DNA of 64,000 bases from positions 73,232,536-73,296,535 of the forward strand of contig NC_086176.1 of NCBI RefSeq assembly GCF_023053635.1, read 5' to 3'. Origin of the DNA: Elgaria multicarinata webbii (lineage: Eukaryota; Chordata; Lepidosauria; Squamata; Anguidae). Every line of letters starts with the position of its first letter. Position 1 is the first letter of the stretch. Position numbers and translations under genes: made by a program. Below the pieces are notes generated by a model. It was not told the origin of the DNA, did not search any database, and saw only the letters and a program-made list of their open reading frames with translations. Positions 1-13,100 of the stretch are shown here, one piece after another.

Positions 1-72
1 TAGTGGAGACAGAAAGGCCCAAGAAAAAGAAAACCTGGTAAGGATGAGGGGTTTTCCTTGATTTAGAGAAGA

Positions 73-138
73 AGAAACCGCCCAGAGAGAACCGCCCAGA
101 GAGTTTCGGCTATTGGGCGGTATAAAAATGTAATAAAA

Positions 139-169
<31 letters not shown>

Positions 170-172
170 ATA
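73..172 (+). repeat. LINE 3' tail (L2/CR1-clade type) with AAAT simple repeat
   Basis: The stretch ends GCTATTGGGCGGTATAAAAA then an AATAAA-type tail, the same 3' end seen at 29130-29205 and 56341-56405. The segment GAACCGCCCAGAGAG is duplicated in tandem at about 78-103. Clade naming rests on the shared upstream coding remnants of the other copies. Confidence 0.7.
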
Positions 173-277
173 GAAAAAAACCCCAACTGAAACAGCTGAT
201 AAAAGTCTAAAGAAAAGTCTGAACGGCTCACCCAACATCATTTTATAATTTATCTGAGGAATAAAGAATAAAGATAG

Positions 278-313
278 AAGAAAAGCACACGTTAGTATTT
301 AAAAGATTTTATT
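278..313 (-). terminator. LNPEP: Distal poly(A) signal and GU/U-rich downstream element of LNPEP
   Basis: On the complement, AATAAA sits at 313-308. About 16 nt further on, the complement of 278-292 reads CGTGTGCTTTTCTTC, a GU/U-rich element. Cleavage would fall at about 290-300. A LINE tail begins soon after (73-172), consistent with leaving the transcribed, constrained region. Confidence 0.6.
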
Positions 314-3300
314 CTCATTTCACAATAAAATAAAATGTGTCTGTCTTTGCAATACACATGCCATTCAATCAGTGCTGGTTATACACACACATAATTTTAT
401 TCAAAGTATAAGAAAATAGGCTTTATTTCTCCTTTACAAATTGAGGAAAACCACAGATTTGCATATATTTTGTAATATATACACACACACTTCAAAAATC
501 CTCCTCCAAGCAAATATTGTACAACTTGCAGTGCTACTGTTTTGATATGATACTACCTTGCACTTTCTCTAACGTACTAAACATAGAAGGGTAATCCCTT
601 TTCAAATTCCAATAGTAATTCCAGAATTACTTTGATGTCACCATTATTCAAGCCAGCTTCTTGTTATCAATAGAACTACAGATCTCCCCACAGATCTGGT
701 GCAAATTTACTCTCAAATCCACCCCCTTTTTTAAAGCCTTTGTAAATTAAAATAGTTCAGTGGGGTTCAATCATCCGTTCTAACATCGTCATACCATTCC
801 ACATTTTTAAAAGGTAACCTATTTTAGGTTTTTCTTTTACAGTAATTTGCTACATGGTGCCATGACTAACTTAAAAAAGATGTCAGACCATTGCTTTGAT
901 CAAAGAGATGTTGTCATGTGTAAAGATCTGTACTTCTACTACAAACTACAGGTTTAAGTAACACACAGCAATTCTAAGAGGCTTAAGTTCTTGAAGACTA
1001 AGACCTGAGTACGGCAAAGCAAGATTTTTATTGTGTGAAAAACTTTAAACAACTCTTTAAAGAAATACACTTTGTAAACATTTAACAGTATCATGGCAAA
1101 GCATCAACAAGTATTTATTATGCATCTAAGTGAAGTTAGCCTTTGAAATGGAACGGAATACATATCTAAACATTCACACAGGGGGTCTCAATTTGTGAAA
1201 TACACACAAAAATGTACACTGAAATGAGGAAACATTTTAAAGTTCAGAGTGCAATGAAAGATAACATCTTCCAGAAGAGATTTGAGAAATCCATTCTATC
1301 AGGAGGAGGAATGTTCTAATAGAGAACAGAATACACAGTCATATAAATACAAATCAGTTGCAAGGGTCAGCATCCTGTAGCATGGGGCTACTAAGGAAAA
1401 ATTAAGGCCACATTCTTTAGAGTATTATATGTACAATACAAGTCTGATTTCACATATGGCAACATGTGATAGATTATATGTTTAAAAGCAGCACGCTCCA
1501 TTACTGGAACACCATCTCTCTCCCTCTCTCCTAGAAAGATGTTATAAATCTAATGCACGCCTGCATTTAAACTGTAAGAATTTAAAAGTAGATGAACTTA
1601 GTCATATTTAGAGTGCCAATATAAAAAGCTTTATACTTTGAGAGAATACGCACCATTGCTTTGGCTACAGGCAATTTCAAATTGCCTGGATTGTGTTGTG
1701 TACATGTGAATTTTTGCAGAATTGTGCCTAGAAGATGGGAGAATGCTGCACTTTAAAGCCACACTAACACACGCTGGCCCCAAGGCACTTATAAAACAAC
1801 TTTAACGTAGTCACTGCTTAAACATTTGAGACATTTCAAGCTACTATGTGACTTTCAGAGAATTCTTTAAAATCCAGCATGGTGGACAAGCTTCTTTTCC
1901 CTCCAACCTAGTGAATATTCTCCATTCAGAAAGTAGAACAAAATGAAATTAGACCACTGCACAGAATTTTCTAAAATGCCCTGAAGAAAACTCAGTAGTT
2001 TGAAAGACAAGCATTTGGAGAGATTACACTAACTTCTCTGTCAGTAACTGAAGACATTTTGTTTTCGTCAGTACAATTTTGTGCAAGAAAGCCAATTTGA
2101 ATGTTCAACCTTGACTCTTTCAATTTTGACCCTCCATATGTTAACAGGATCGGAGTTTAAAGGATGTCTTGCACCACCTACCAAAATAACTTGCCATCTT
2201 TGTTCTGTTCTCCTTGCCATCTCGATTTTCCTGGCTAAGGTAAAAACAGCCATTGGCTGTAAGCAGTGAGATCAAAAGTCCTTTTAACATACAACTGTCC
2301 TCCCCACTATGTTCAGTGTATTTGTGGAGGGCATAGTTGAACTGTGAATGATGCTTTTGCTCCTGACATTACATCTGAATATTCAGTGTAAAATCTGGAA
2401 AAAAAAGAAACCTGTAAGTGTACAGCTGAAGATGCAAAAGCTCAAAAGGTATCATGCTAAATATGCAGACATAACTGAATTATTGTGTGTCTAAGTCTTC
2501 AATTAAAGAAAATGGACAGAAGATGCATCTCTGTAATAGAAACACACACTCTCTCTGTGTGTATGCAAGATGCAAATAGCTGATTAATGTTTCTCCAGAA
2601 TATTAGAGTTGTGGCTAAAGTGTAGAGAGAGAGCAGCTAGAAGTGCTACCCTTAAACTGGTTAAGCCCGACTATTTGTACTGAAATCTATTTAGTTACAA
2701 TTCTGCAGATTTGATGCATACAGAGATCCCCTTGAATGTCCACATACACATTATAAATGTCTACAACACATTTCTTGACAATGAAGAAAAGAAGCAAGCC
2801 CTTGCATGTGTATTGCTCTGGGGTTACACACTGGAGCTCCATGGAACATGGACATCAGCATCTAGTCTCAAAATCACTTTTGTTTCAAGACATTTAGAAT
2901 GACAAGTCTATAGATTGAGTAAAAAGGTTTTCCTTCACTGAGCAGGCATAATAATACACTTCTCTTTAGCCTATGAAGGTATGGAGACAGAAAAGAACAT
3001 TTTTAACAAAAATAGACTGCCATTAAATATTAACATATTCATTTTTCAGTCCTTACAATACACTCTAAGGCACATGAACTGTTACTACTATCCGACTTAA
3101 ACCACAACCAAAATCAGTCCTGTTCAGATTTCTTCCATACAACCCCCTCAAACCTAGAATACTTGGAAACCAGAATTTTGGGGTGTGGGGGAAGAAATGC
3201 AGCTTGCACATTTCTACAATATATTTCTGTGTCAAGGTGATTGGTTTTAGAAAAAGCAAAGTCCTGCATGTTTATGGATCTCTTATTTGTTTTATATGTA

Positions 3301-6300
3301 ACACCACACAGGATACTGCCAAGTAGGATATCATGGTAGCACAAAATGTTTGACCAAGACCTGAACACTAAACTTTTGCAAGCTAAGAAACTTTAAATAG
3401 AGCAAAGGATGATCCCAAGGTTACTGACATTAGCCCTAGATATGTCTGAAACACCGTAGAAAATTCTTTATTCCACAAAAGCCACCAATATTATTCAACT
3501 AGATAAAAGACATCTTATATTACAGTGCATTTTCCTTGTGAGCAAAACTCGAGAGATGAAAGTTAGGTGAAGATGAGACATAATACCTGTGAGCTGTCAC
3601 TTATGGCTTGGACTTATACATACACACTTGCACACGGGAACTCCAACTACTCCAGTTCACAGTAAACGGAATAGCTAATGAATGTACTCAGCACTTGTTG
3701 AAGTTCAAACTTTATGTCACTTGTATTTTAAGGAAGTAGATGAAAGAGTTTTGATAGCTTACGTTAAAGTTTGGGTCCTAGATGCAAACATGGGGAAACA
3801 ATTTTGAATATGCATTTCTCTTTAAGCAGTATTAGACATATCACATAATCCAAACTAAAAAGATAAATAATTGAAAAAAATATTCTTAAACCAACAGTGC
3901 TTTAATTTAAACATTAAATTCTTAATTCTAGAAAACAGGTGCACTATATTTTCAAGACCAGTTTACATTTCCAGTAGTAAGCACATCCATCCATCCTTCC
4001 ATCTATCATAGAACAGCATTAGGCAACGCCAGAAATGTAATTAATTCTATAGAATTTTGCCCATCGTTATTGCTACAAAAAAACTGAAAAGGGAGCAGTG
4101 CACAGGACGAAATACGGAAATGGAGTACAAATCAAGAACGTAGGAGAAGCACAGGGACCCACATATTCCCCAACAACCAGGATTGTCTCTCCTCCCATTA
4201 AAAGAGATTGTAGGGGAATGCTTTCCTTTGGTTATACCAAGATGAGAGTTTTCCAACCAATTTCAGAATTACTTAACATTGATGACTTTGCCTCCAGCCT
4301 ATTAGAGATTCAGAAGTACTAAAAACTATACTATCTTTAAACATTTATGTATATTGCAGTTCTCCCTCCACAATTTTCAACCCAGTTGAAAAAGCTATTT
4401 TAATCACTAGAAAGCCACATTTGTATGTGTGTGTGAATCAACACGTAGCGGGGGAATATGTATTGCAAACAGGATAAAATACCAACTAGGTTGGGGTTTT
4501 TTTTAGCAGTTGTGATTTCATGGTATGAACTCATGGTCACACAACTAAATTTGTTTTTGAGTGTTTCTCTTCACAGTGGCCCAAAATAGTCTCAAAATTG
4601 AAAAGGTCCTTTGGCAATTTTCCCTTTTTGTATCATTAGTACCAAAAATTATTTATCTTCATCCCAGCTTTTTCCAGGATGGCAAGAAACCCAGTGAAAA
4701 TTTCCTGGATTGCCTTATATAGAACTGGAGCTCTGGGGCCTAGGAAGATAAGGTCTCACAGGATGCATTAATGAAGATCCTCTGGGAGATGCGTATGAAG
4801 CAAAACCAGTAGTAAAAGCCAGCTAGAACAATTGTCTGTATACTGTTCTATATTGTAGGCAAAACACCATGAGAAAGTGGTATTTTCCTAAATACCGAGT
4901 GAAACATGAGCCCAAGATCAGTTCCCTATACTGTCGCTGTGCCTATTGCAACAGGTACTAGCAGTCCCTAAAACAATTGTGGAAATGAGCAGTAGCAGAC
5001 ATTTCCAGAATGTGCCAGGTCAATGGAGCTCTCATCTCTGAACTCTGCCGCCCTGTCCCATTCTGGAAAAGAATGCTGCCATTAATTTCTGTGCTTATTT
5101 TAGGAACTACTCATTCCTCTTGTGTTACTGATCTGTTCTGCAAGTATGGGGGCAGTACAGGATACTGCTCAAAACCTCAGGGTTATTCTCCAGATTGACT
5201 CGACACTGAAAACTCCTTAACATATCATTTATGCACCAAAAAAAAAAAAAAGTAACAGTAGGGGGTCAGCCAGCTGGTAACCACTGCAATAAAACTATGG
5301 CTCCTAATATGACCACCACAGAAGATTTTGTACATGCTTGCTTGGTGCAGCTCTATGCTGTCCAACATCATTCCAGTGAATGGTTGTGAACTGACAAATG
5401 CAGAAATAGTTGAGAACCCTTGGCATCACAGCTTAATCCACCAGCTTCTGCCTGGGCTGCCCAAGCCGTTAAATACTTCTTAATGGTGTGAAGATTGAGG
5501 GCTTCCAGTTCTTCAACTGAAAGCTGTACGTAAACTGGAATCACCCCCTTCTAGGTTGACTGCTTACTTGGAAAAGGAGCTTTTGTACACATCTGTGAAG
5601 CTTCTATCCTTGTTACGGAAAACATAAAACAATAAAATAGGAAACTAATACTTAAAGTGCAAAAGCCTCCAAACCCCTGGCAATTCCACACAGCAGCTCA
5701 AGTGGCTTAAGCCAAGCCTATGTCCTCTTTTCATCCACTTTTATTCTGCTCAGTTTTTCCAGAATGGAAGAATCTTAGTTGGGGAACTTGTGGAACTGAA
5801 CTGAACACCAAGCATAATATAATATAATATAATATAATATAATATAATATAATATAATATAATATAATATATATCCATATCTTAATGAAACAATGCCCCA
5901 AGTGACTCATACTTCCCTGTATAAAAATTCTCCACATACTAGAAGGGCTTGATTCATGATGTTAAATTTGACAACTTTATTTTTGGCAAAAAGTTTCTGG
6001 ACAACATGTCTCATGTCTCAAAAAGAATGGACTTTGGCCAAAGTGAAGACACGAGCCTGTTCCCTGAAGGAAGTGTATTCACAGGAAAGTATGAAACATC
6101 TGGATTTCAGTGTACCAAAATGACACAAAAGCCAAGTACTTACACTAACAAAGTAACACCTCTCCATGGTGTTGCTCACGGAAAAAAAATAATGTTCACA
6201 AAGTAAATCTTAGACTCTTAGGACACCTTGAGAAAGGAACGTTTTGGATACAAACATTTCTTAATATAAAGTGTTTTTCCAAACTACATTTTAGATCCTG

Positions 6301-7032
6301 TTTGACAATTTCTATAGGCTGGTTCAAGTGACACAACGTCATAATTTTCATTTGTCTTTACAAAAGCTATTTGACTTATTCAGTACATGTAATCAGTAGC
6401 ACCCAGCCCTGTTGCAGACAAAAATATTTTTCTACCAATAATATGATATGATATTTGCATAATCTCTAGAAAACATTTAAATAAAGCAAAACTTAGAGCT
6501 CTCAAAAATCCAACTTTTGGCTTTAGTTGTTTACCTCTATTATGCATGTCTTAGCAGTTGTTTATAGTCATGGTATTTTTTAAAAAAAAACAACCATGCT
6601 TCACAGCAGGTACAGTATCTACAATTCAAGAAACAACAAACAATGAGGAAGGCTAATTAAACAGTGCTCTGCAAATAAAAGCAGCTCTCAGGAGAGTTCT
6701 TGTTTTGCTCTCTCTGCAACACGTGGAAAATGGAACTGAACTTTCCTGAAATGGAAGGGAGCTGCACTATAATTTTAAAAGTTATTGTCCTTGTTGTGTG
6801 CAAATGTTTAGTCAATGAATGAACATTCCCTTAATTAGCATCTATGTCCAGTCCACAAACACTCCAAAGAGAGCCAGCTTAGGAAGAAAAGTACCCTGAG
6901 CTAACTAGAACCCTCTCACAGTGCAAAGAAAGTTGCATTGCCCTTTTTCAATCCTGGCTTTTTGCAGAAGCAAAAGAGCAAGTGTTGCAGCATTCCAAGT
7001 AAGTAACACGAACTCTGATGGAACTGTGATCA
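295..7032 (-). other. LNPEP: LNPEP 3' untranslated region (predicted, ~6.7 kb)
   Basis: No coding ORF of note and almost no interspersed repeats occur between the stop codon and the distal poly(A) signal, in contrast to the repeat-packed introns. That is expected for a long, constrained 3' UTR, and mammalian LNPEP is also known for a multi-kilobase 3' UTR. The stretch is AT-rich and holds an AATAT microsatellite at about 5814-5872. Internal AATAAA-like signals occur (for example the complement of 1026-1031), so shorter isoforms are possible. The exact cleavage site is inferred, not seen. Confidence 0.75.
5814..5872. repeat. (AATAT)n microsatellite in the LNPEP 3' UTR
   Basis: About a dozen uninterrupted units of a 5-bp repeat. 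It lies within the predicted 3' UTR, so the mRNA would carry an AU-only pentanucleotide tract. Confidence 0.95.
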
Positions 7033-7164
7033 CTATAGCAATTTCTCCAGCTTTGCCAAGTTATTCTCCATCCACTGGATATTCAGCTGAATTGTCTCAA
7101 TGGCTTCTTGGACACACCGCAGATGAGCAGTCTCCTCTGACTTTGATTCAAAGAATGTCTTAAC
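7033..7164 (-). CDS. LNPEP: LNPEP coding exon 18 (stop codon)
   Basis: 132 nt, residues 983-1025 plus TAG at 7033-7035. It encodes [11 protein letters not shown] and [20 protein letters not shown] and ends in a short lysine/leucine tail that differs from the human WWL end. Acceptor CTGTAG. Confidence 0.96.
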   Translation of the reverse strand, partial: VKTFFESKSEETAHLRCVQEAIETIQLNIQWMENNLAKLEKLL

Positions 7165-10100
7165 CTACAGAGGTAACACACGTGTGAAAAAAATCAGGAC
7201 AAAGAAAATTAGCTTTCTTCTATGCATCCAAGATGGCCTAACAGGATTTTATATAAATGTGCAAGTTAGGAGGGTATGGTTACATTTAGATTGTAATAAT
7301 TTGCACGTTATAGCTCAATCCTAGAGGCATTCAAGAGGCATCTGGACAGCCATCTGCCAGGGATGCTTTAAGGTGGATTCCTGCATTGAGAAGGGGGTTG
7401 GATTCAATGGCCTTATAGGCCCCTTCCAACCCTACTATTCTATAATTCTATATCTATTATAAATATTGTAAATCTATTTCACAATATTTAAGAACTGAAA
7501 TAACTGCCTTTAATCATATAAGTAACAAAGTGGGTGCATTCACACAACATGCTAACAAACTGTGGGCCTGTTCATATAATACGCTAAGCCCTGGTTAAAC
7601 CACATGCTTTGCATGCAGAAGGTTCCAGGTTCAATCCCTGGCTTCTCCACGTAGGGCGCGGAAAGGAATCCTGCCTGATACCCTGGCCACTGCCAGTCTG
7701 TGTCGACGATACTGGGCTAGATGGACCAATGGTCCGATTCAGTATAAGGCAGCTTCCTATGTTCCTAAACTGTTAATGAACATGTTTAAACTGTAGTTAT
7801 ATAACCACCATAGTTAGGAACGGTTCACATAATACACTTAAGTTGTGGTTCACATGACACACTAAGCAATGATGTTTAGCTCAAAGTGCTTAACCACCTC
7901 CTAGACACGGACCACTGGCAGTGGCATGGTTCGTGAGTGTCCAGCAGTGTCTCTCCCCAGGTTGCTGGGGCTTCCCTCTTTCCCCAAGGGAGAAGGGCCC
8001 CTTTATGTCTTTAATGTTGCATACATTGCCATTTACACAACTTGGGAATTATGGAAGTAACCGAGCTACCAATATGCGCATATTAGTGGCTTGGTTAGGG
8101 GATGGATGGCCCGCTGTGCTTTCCAGGTGCTCATTGGGCTGTCCCATAGCTCGTGTGGGCAGGCAGCTAGGATGGCTTGCCGCATACCTGCAACAACTGG
8201 ATGGAGGTGAGTCTGTCCATTCCTATGTACTAGTATTAGTGATGATAACAAAAATAACAGTGGATAGGTGACAAGGCTATTAATGGGGTGGTTTGATTTA
8301 AAGTATCCAAACATTGGTCAAATGACTTGAAACTTGGCATGCATGTTCCTTCTATCTTCCTAGACATACATGCCAAGTTTCAAGTCATTTGCCCTAGGGT
8401 TGGACTTTTCAAAGCCTACCATCCCATTTACAGCCTTCTCACCCATTCACTATTATTATTACTATTATTACACCACAGCACCTGGTGTAGATATTTATTA
8501 TTTATTAAAATATTTATATCCTGTCCTATATCACAGGGATCTTAGGGCGGCGTACAGATAAAATCATACATATAAAATAGAACAATAAATACACAGTTCT
8601 GAAACAAATTAAACCATTAATATGTTAAAACCAATTTTAAAACAGTAAAAGCCAAATAAAACAGGACAGTGTTGCAGGCTGATGGATTTAGCCATCAAAG
8701 GCTTTGTTAAAAAGCCATGTCTTACCCTGGCACGGAAATGAAGCCAGTGCCAGTGCCAGTTGGGCCTCCAAGGGGAGGGCATTCCACAGCCAGGGTGCCA
8801 CAACAGAGAAAGCCCTCTCCCATGTCCCACCATAGTGTATATCTTGTGTTGGTGGGGCATGGAGGAGGGCTCCTCTGACAGATCTCAGGGCTTAGGCAGG
8901 CATACTGCCTCTGATATTGAACAGTAATATATAGCTGTCCTGTGGAGTAGGCATTAATAGCCTTCTTCTCCATCTGCTACCATTATTATTATTATTAATA
9001 ATAATAATATTATCATTATATAATTATTATTGGGGGGGGAATTTAACAGGAATACAATGTCCCTGGCTACTGTCAGTTGCTCCAGTGGAACTGCAATAGA
9101 AGAATTTTTTAAAAAATAAAATAATTACAAATTGAAGGGAGCTCTTCCTTTCTTAGAAAAAAGCAGTGCCCTGCTTTGAATCCCCACCTGCCCGAGTGCC
9201 CAGCAACAGTTTTTCAGGGTGCCCCACAGATCTCATTTTTTGCTCTCTGCCACTTTAACAGCAGTTAAAGCACAAGGGACCAAAAAAATTGGGAAGCATG
9301 TGGGGCACCCTAAAAAACTGTTGATGGAGACTTGGTCAAGTAGGGATTCAAAGCAAGGCATCCTCCAAGGCTTGGGGAAGCCCTTGAATCCTGTGGATAA
9401 TATTGTAGTCAAGTCTCTCTATTTTGGAGAGCTGCAATATTGCTATAGCACAAAAGCGGCTCACTGATAAAAAGAAAAGGAAAAAATGCTGTGACCGGGA
9501 TCGTGGTTAGAGCAGAGACCGGGGGGGAGGTAGGTAGGAAAGGGGGCTAGTAACAGCACAGTTGGAGGGGCTGTCACTGGCAAAAGGAAAGGGACAGTTG
9601 GAAGCGGCTTGGCTGTGATTACAAAGAGCGATCATGGATGCGCTCGGCAAGAGCGGAAGGTTTTCTGCTGCTGATGCCCTCCAGCCACAATTGATTGGGT
9701 GTTCTGGGTTTGGACAACACTAAAGCCTATTGTGGATAAAACACACCTGGAAAAACCCATTGTTTGTTATTGTGGGTTGTTTAAGAAAATTAACCCATGT
9801 CACAGAAAGCTGTCTCAGTTTGCACCACACACTAGGGGCCGATCTACACCAAGCAGGATATAACACTTTTAAAATGTTATGAAAATGGTAAATGTAATGT
9901 GTCCTAGGCCTGAACTTGTCATAACCATTATAAACCGGTATAAGCAGTAGTGTAGATCCTGCCCAGCTCATCATGGGTAGTCACCATGATGGGTTAGTGT
10001 GTCGTGTGAATCCAGTCAGTGAGTTACGAGCAATAGTTTCTCAAATTTCAGACGATATCATCTACATTACTGTCTACCAAAAATACACATCTGTTAAAGC

Positions 10101-13100
10101 TAGTAGACAGTGCAACACTATTTAGTAAGAATCTTGGCCTCTGTCACATACTGGCTATCTTTGCATGTCACAATAAGACAGGATTCTCCAGAACTCTGGC
10201 TCATCAGTAATGAGCAGCATGCTGGTGTATGCTATCAGATTGCTCCCGTTTGGCTCCTCCTGCAAATGGCTAAATAAACTACAGATGCCCAATCTCTGGT
10301 TTGTTTATTGTGAAGTCTGAATCAGGGATTCTAGCTTATCTCTCCCCATACAAGCCAGAGTCAAAAGCTATGGTTTGTTCAAGCACATAACTTATAAACA
10401 ATAAGTCACAGATCTCTAGAATCCTGGCTTACTGTAGCATATGAATGCCTTATAATGTTAGTGAACATTTTTCTCTGCAACACCTTATCCAACAAACCTC
10501 AAGCAGATGTTCTTGTGTTGAGAACTGACAAGTTGTTGAAATCACAATACTTTGGATGGTGTATGATCCACGGTGAAACCTGAAATGTTGGAGAATGAGT
10601 CAAGACCAAAGCATTTATTCAAAGCATATTTAATTAAATTATTACCAGGTCTATTTTAAAGGCTCATGTAAATTACACTATTTAATGCGCTTTAAAGGGA
10701 AGATCAATTTGGGTATCCTGGATGGATAAAATACCAACCACACAAAATTGGCTGTTACCATACCAAATAGGCCTTTACAGGGCCTCTGGGATATGCTCGG
10801 TATTTTTCACAACTCCAGAGCAAAGGAATATCAAGCAACCTTCTGAGAACTCCTCTTCATGTGTTTTACAGGTCATACCAAAACAGGGGAATTGCACCTG
10901 GAAAACTAAAGGATTTAAAGACTCTCAAGAACCACTGTGATATTCTTTGGGCAAGTCATCGTATTTTGCATTAACTATAGTTTCAGCGACCCAGAGGTCT
11001 CCACACTGGACATGCTGTAGTGCCGAAGCCTTTCCTGGAATAGATGTTCATTTTGTAGAACTAAAAGGGCAAGCTGGACAATCCAAGCAACTAGCACAAG
11101 ACCTAAACAGGATACTTTACTAGTACCAGGAGTATCTCTGCAGCTGACTTATGTAGCTTGAGGGACGGGGAGAGAAAGGGGAGAGAAACACAGACTTTAT
11201 TATGAAAACTTAAGAAAAGCCTTACTTCTTTATAAGCTGACTCCAATTCTCTTTGACAAAGTCCCATGCCAGTAAGTGTCCAGGCAAATTCTGACTGGCT
11301 GTTTTTATAACAGTTGGGAGATCCTGTGATCTGATGATGTTTCCTTCTAAGCTTGTTTGCATTAACCTATGAAAAAAACAGACAAAGGCAGCTTACAGAC
11401 ACATAATATTCAGAGATCTGCATCATGAGCCACCTAAACTAGACAATAATAATCCAGAAACTATTTACAATACTTGACTGCGTATCGAATACAAGGTATA
11501 ACTTTTAAAAAGTGCTCATTAGCCCTATGTGCTAGATAAATTGCCATTCACAGGTCAACATTTAGAGGACTTGATAAAAAGGTTGGGTGTGGGGAACAAG
11601 TGGGGGCCAATAAATGCAAATCACCTACAAATGTGTATGTTTATACATGCAAGGACCTTCTGCCCGTTCATTAAGATTAGGAGGAAACTAAAGTATCACC
11701 ACCCTACAACTGAAAATGCTCTTGAATTTGTATATTTTGAGCTAAGGTTGCCTACCTTTAGTTACTTTGAAACCGAGGACTAAAAGTTTAATTTTTTAAA
11801 AACCCCAAATTCATTTGTGGCTATCTCATTGTAGGTTTTCTAATTACAAGTAAGCATAGCATGAGAAAATATAACCTGTTCTCTCAGTTTTGAAGCAACA
11901 CGTGAGAACATTTGTCTATAAACAAGAACAGAGAAAGCATTTCCCCAGATTCAGATATTGCTGTGGCAAAACATCCATTCATTAACCTTAATGTCAGTGT
12001 ATGAATTCTCTCTATAGTGTAAAAGGACAAAAGAGAAGGCATTTTAAACGTTCACATATTTTCTTCTCCCATTTATAGTGACAGACATTAATTGGCAACA
12101 ATCAGAAGTAAACAAATGATTAAACCAGAGGTGATCATAACTAGGAAAGTAAAAGTGAATGGATGGCAAATATTAGGATCTTCTTTTGCGAGGGAACAGA
12201 GGGTGGTGGTTCATACCAGATCAGTTTTCTAACATCATCTGTGCTGGCCAGTGCTTCAAGGATTTTGAGCTTTTCTGGTTCAGAAACTGAAGTGTGATAC
12301 ACGCTTAAAAGGTAGTTCCAGCCAATTTCAGTTTTTGCTCCAGCTGTGAAGATGATCTTCATAACATTTGTTGGCAGGCTATAGAGAAAAAGACACATAG
12401 AGCATGAGCAAATCTTTATGAGAACTATCTAAAAAGAACAGCCACATCAAAGCATTCGCTAAAACAGTGTGAGCGATAATTCTCCTCAATAGAGTCCTTA
12501 ACCTGATAAGAGTAATTTGTAGGACACACAAATCTTCATTGCAAAATATCTCAGAAACTTCGTAACTAGGAACCAAAACACTACATAAACTCCTAAAAGT
12601 TACAACACATTGAGCAAAATGAAAAACAAGAAAAACAACACCAAAGCCGACACTGATTCAGTGTACTGACTTGCATTTCCATAACGGTGCACATTTGCTG
12701 CCTGAAAAGCCTGCATGGGTTGGCTCTGGGCCCACGCTGAGCCAATCATGAGCAACTGAAACCATATACAAGATGCTGTTCTTAGCATGCCACCGGTAGT
12801 AAGTGCCAACCACCAATAATAGGAAGTACTTCTTCACACAGCGCATAGTTAAATTATGGAACTCACTACCACAAGAGGTAGTGATGGTCACCAATTTGGA
12901 TGGCTTTAAAAGGGGGTTGGATAAATTCCTGGAGGAGAAGGCTATCAATGGCTACTAGCCCTGAGGGTTGTGTGCTATCTCCAGTATTTGAGTCAGTAAG
13001 CCTGTGTGCACCAGTTGCTGGGGAACACAGGTGGGAGGGTGCTGTTGCACCATGTCCTGCTTGTTCATCCCTGGCCGGTGGCTGGTTGGCCACTGTGTGA

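Noticed and set aside
7628-7638. A true tRNA gene at the B-box match
   Set aside because: The acceptor and anticodon arms cannot be folded and the flanks match another dispersed copy, so it is a SINE.
7921-8271. 116-codon plus-strand frame in intron 17
   Set aside because: No homology recognised, no splice context, antisense to LNPEP; consistent with chance.
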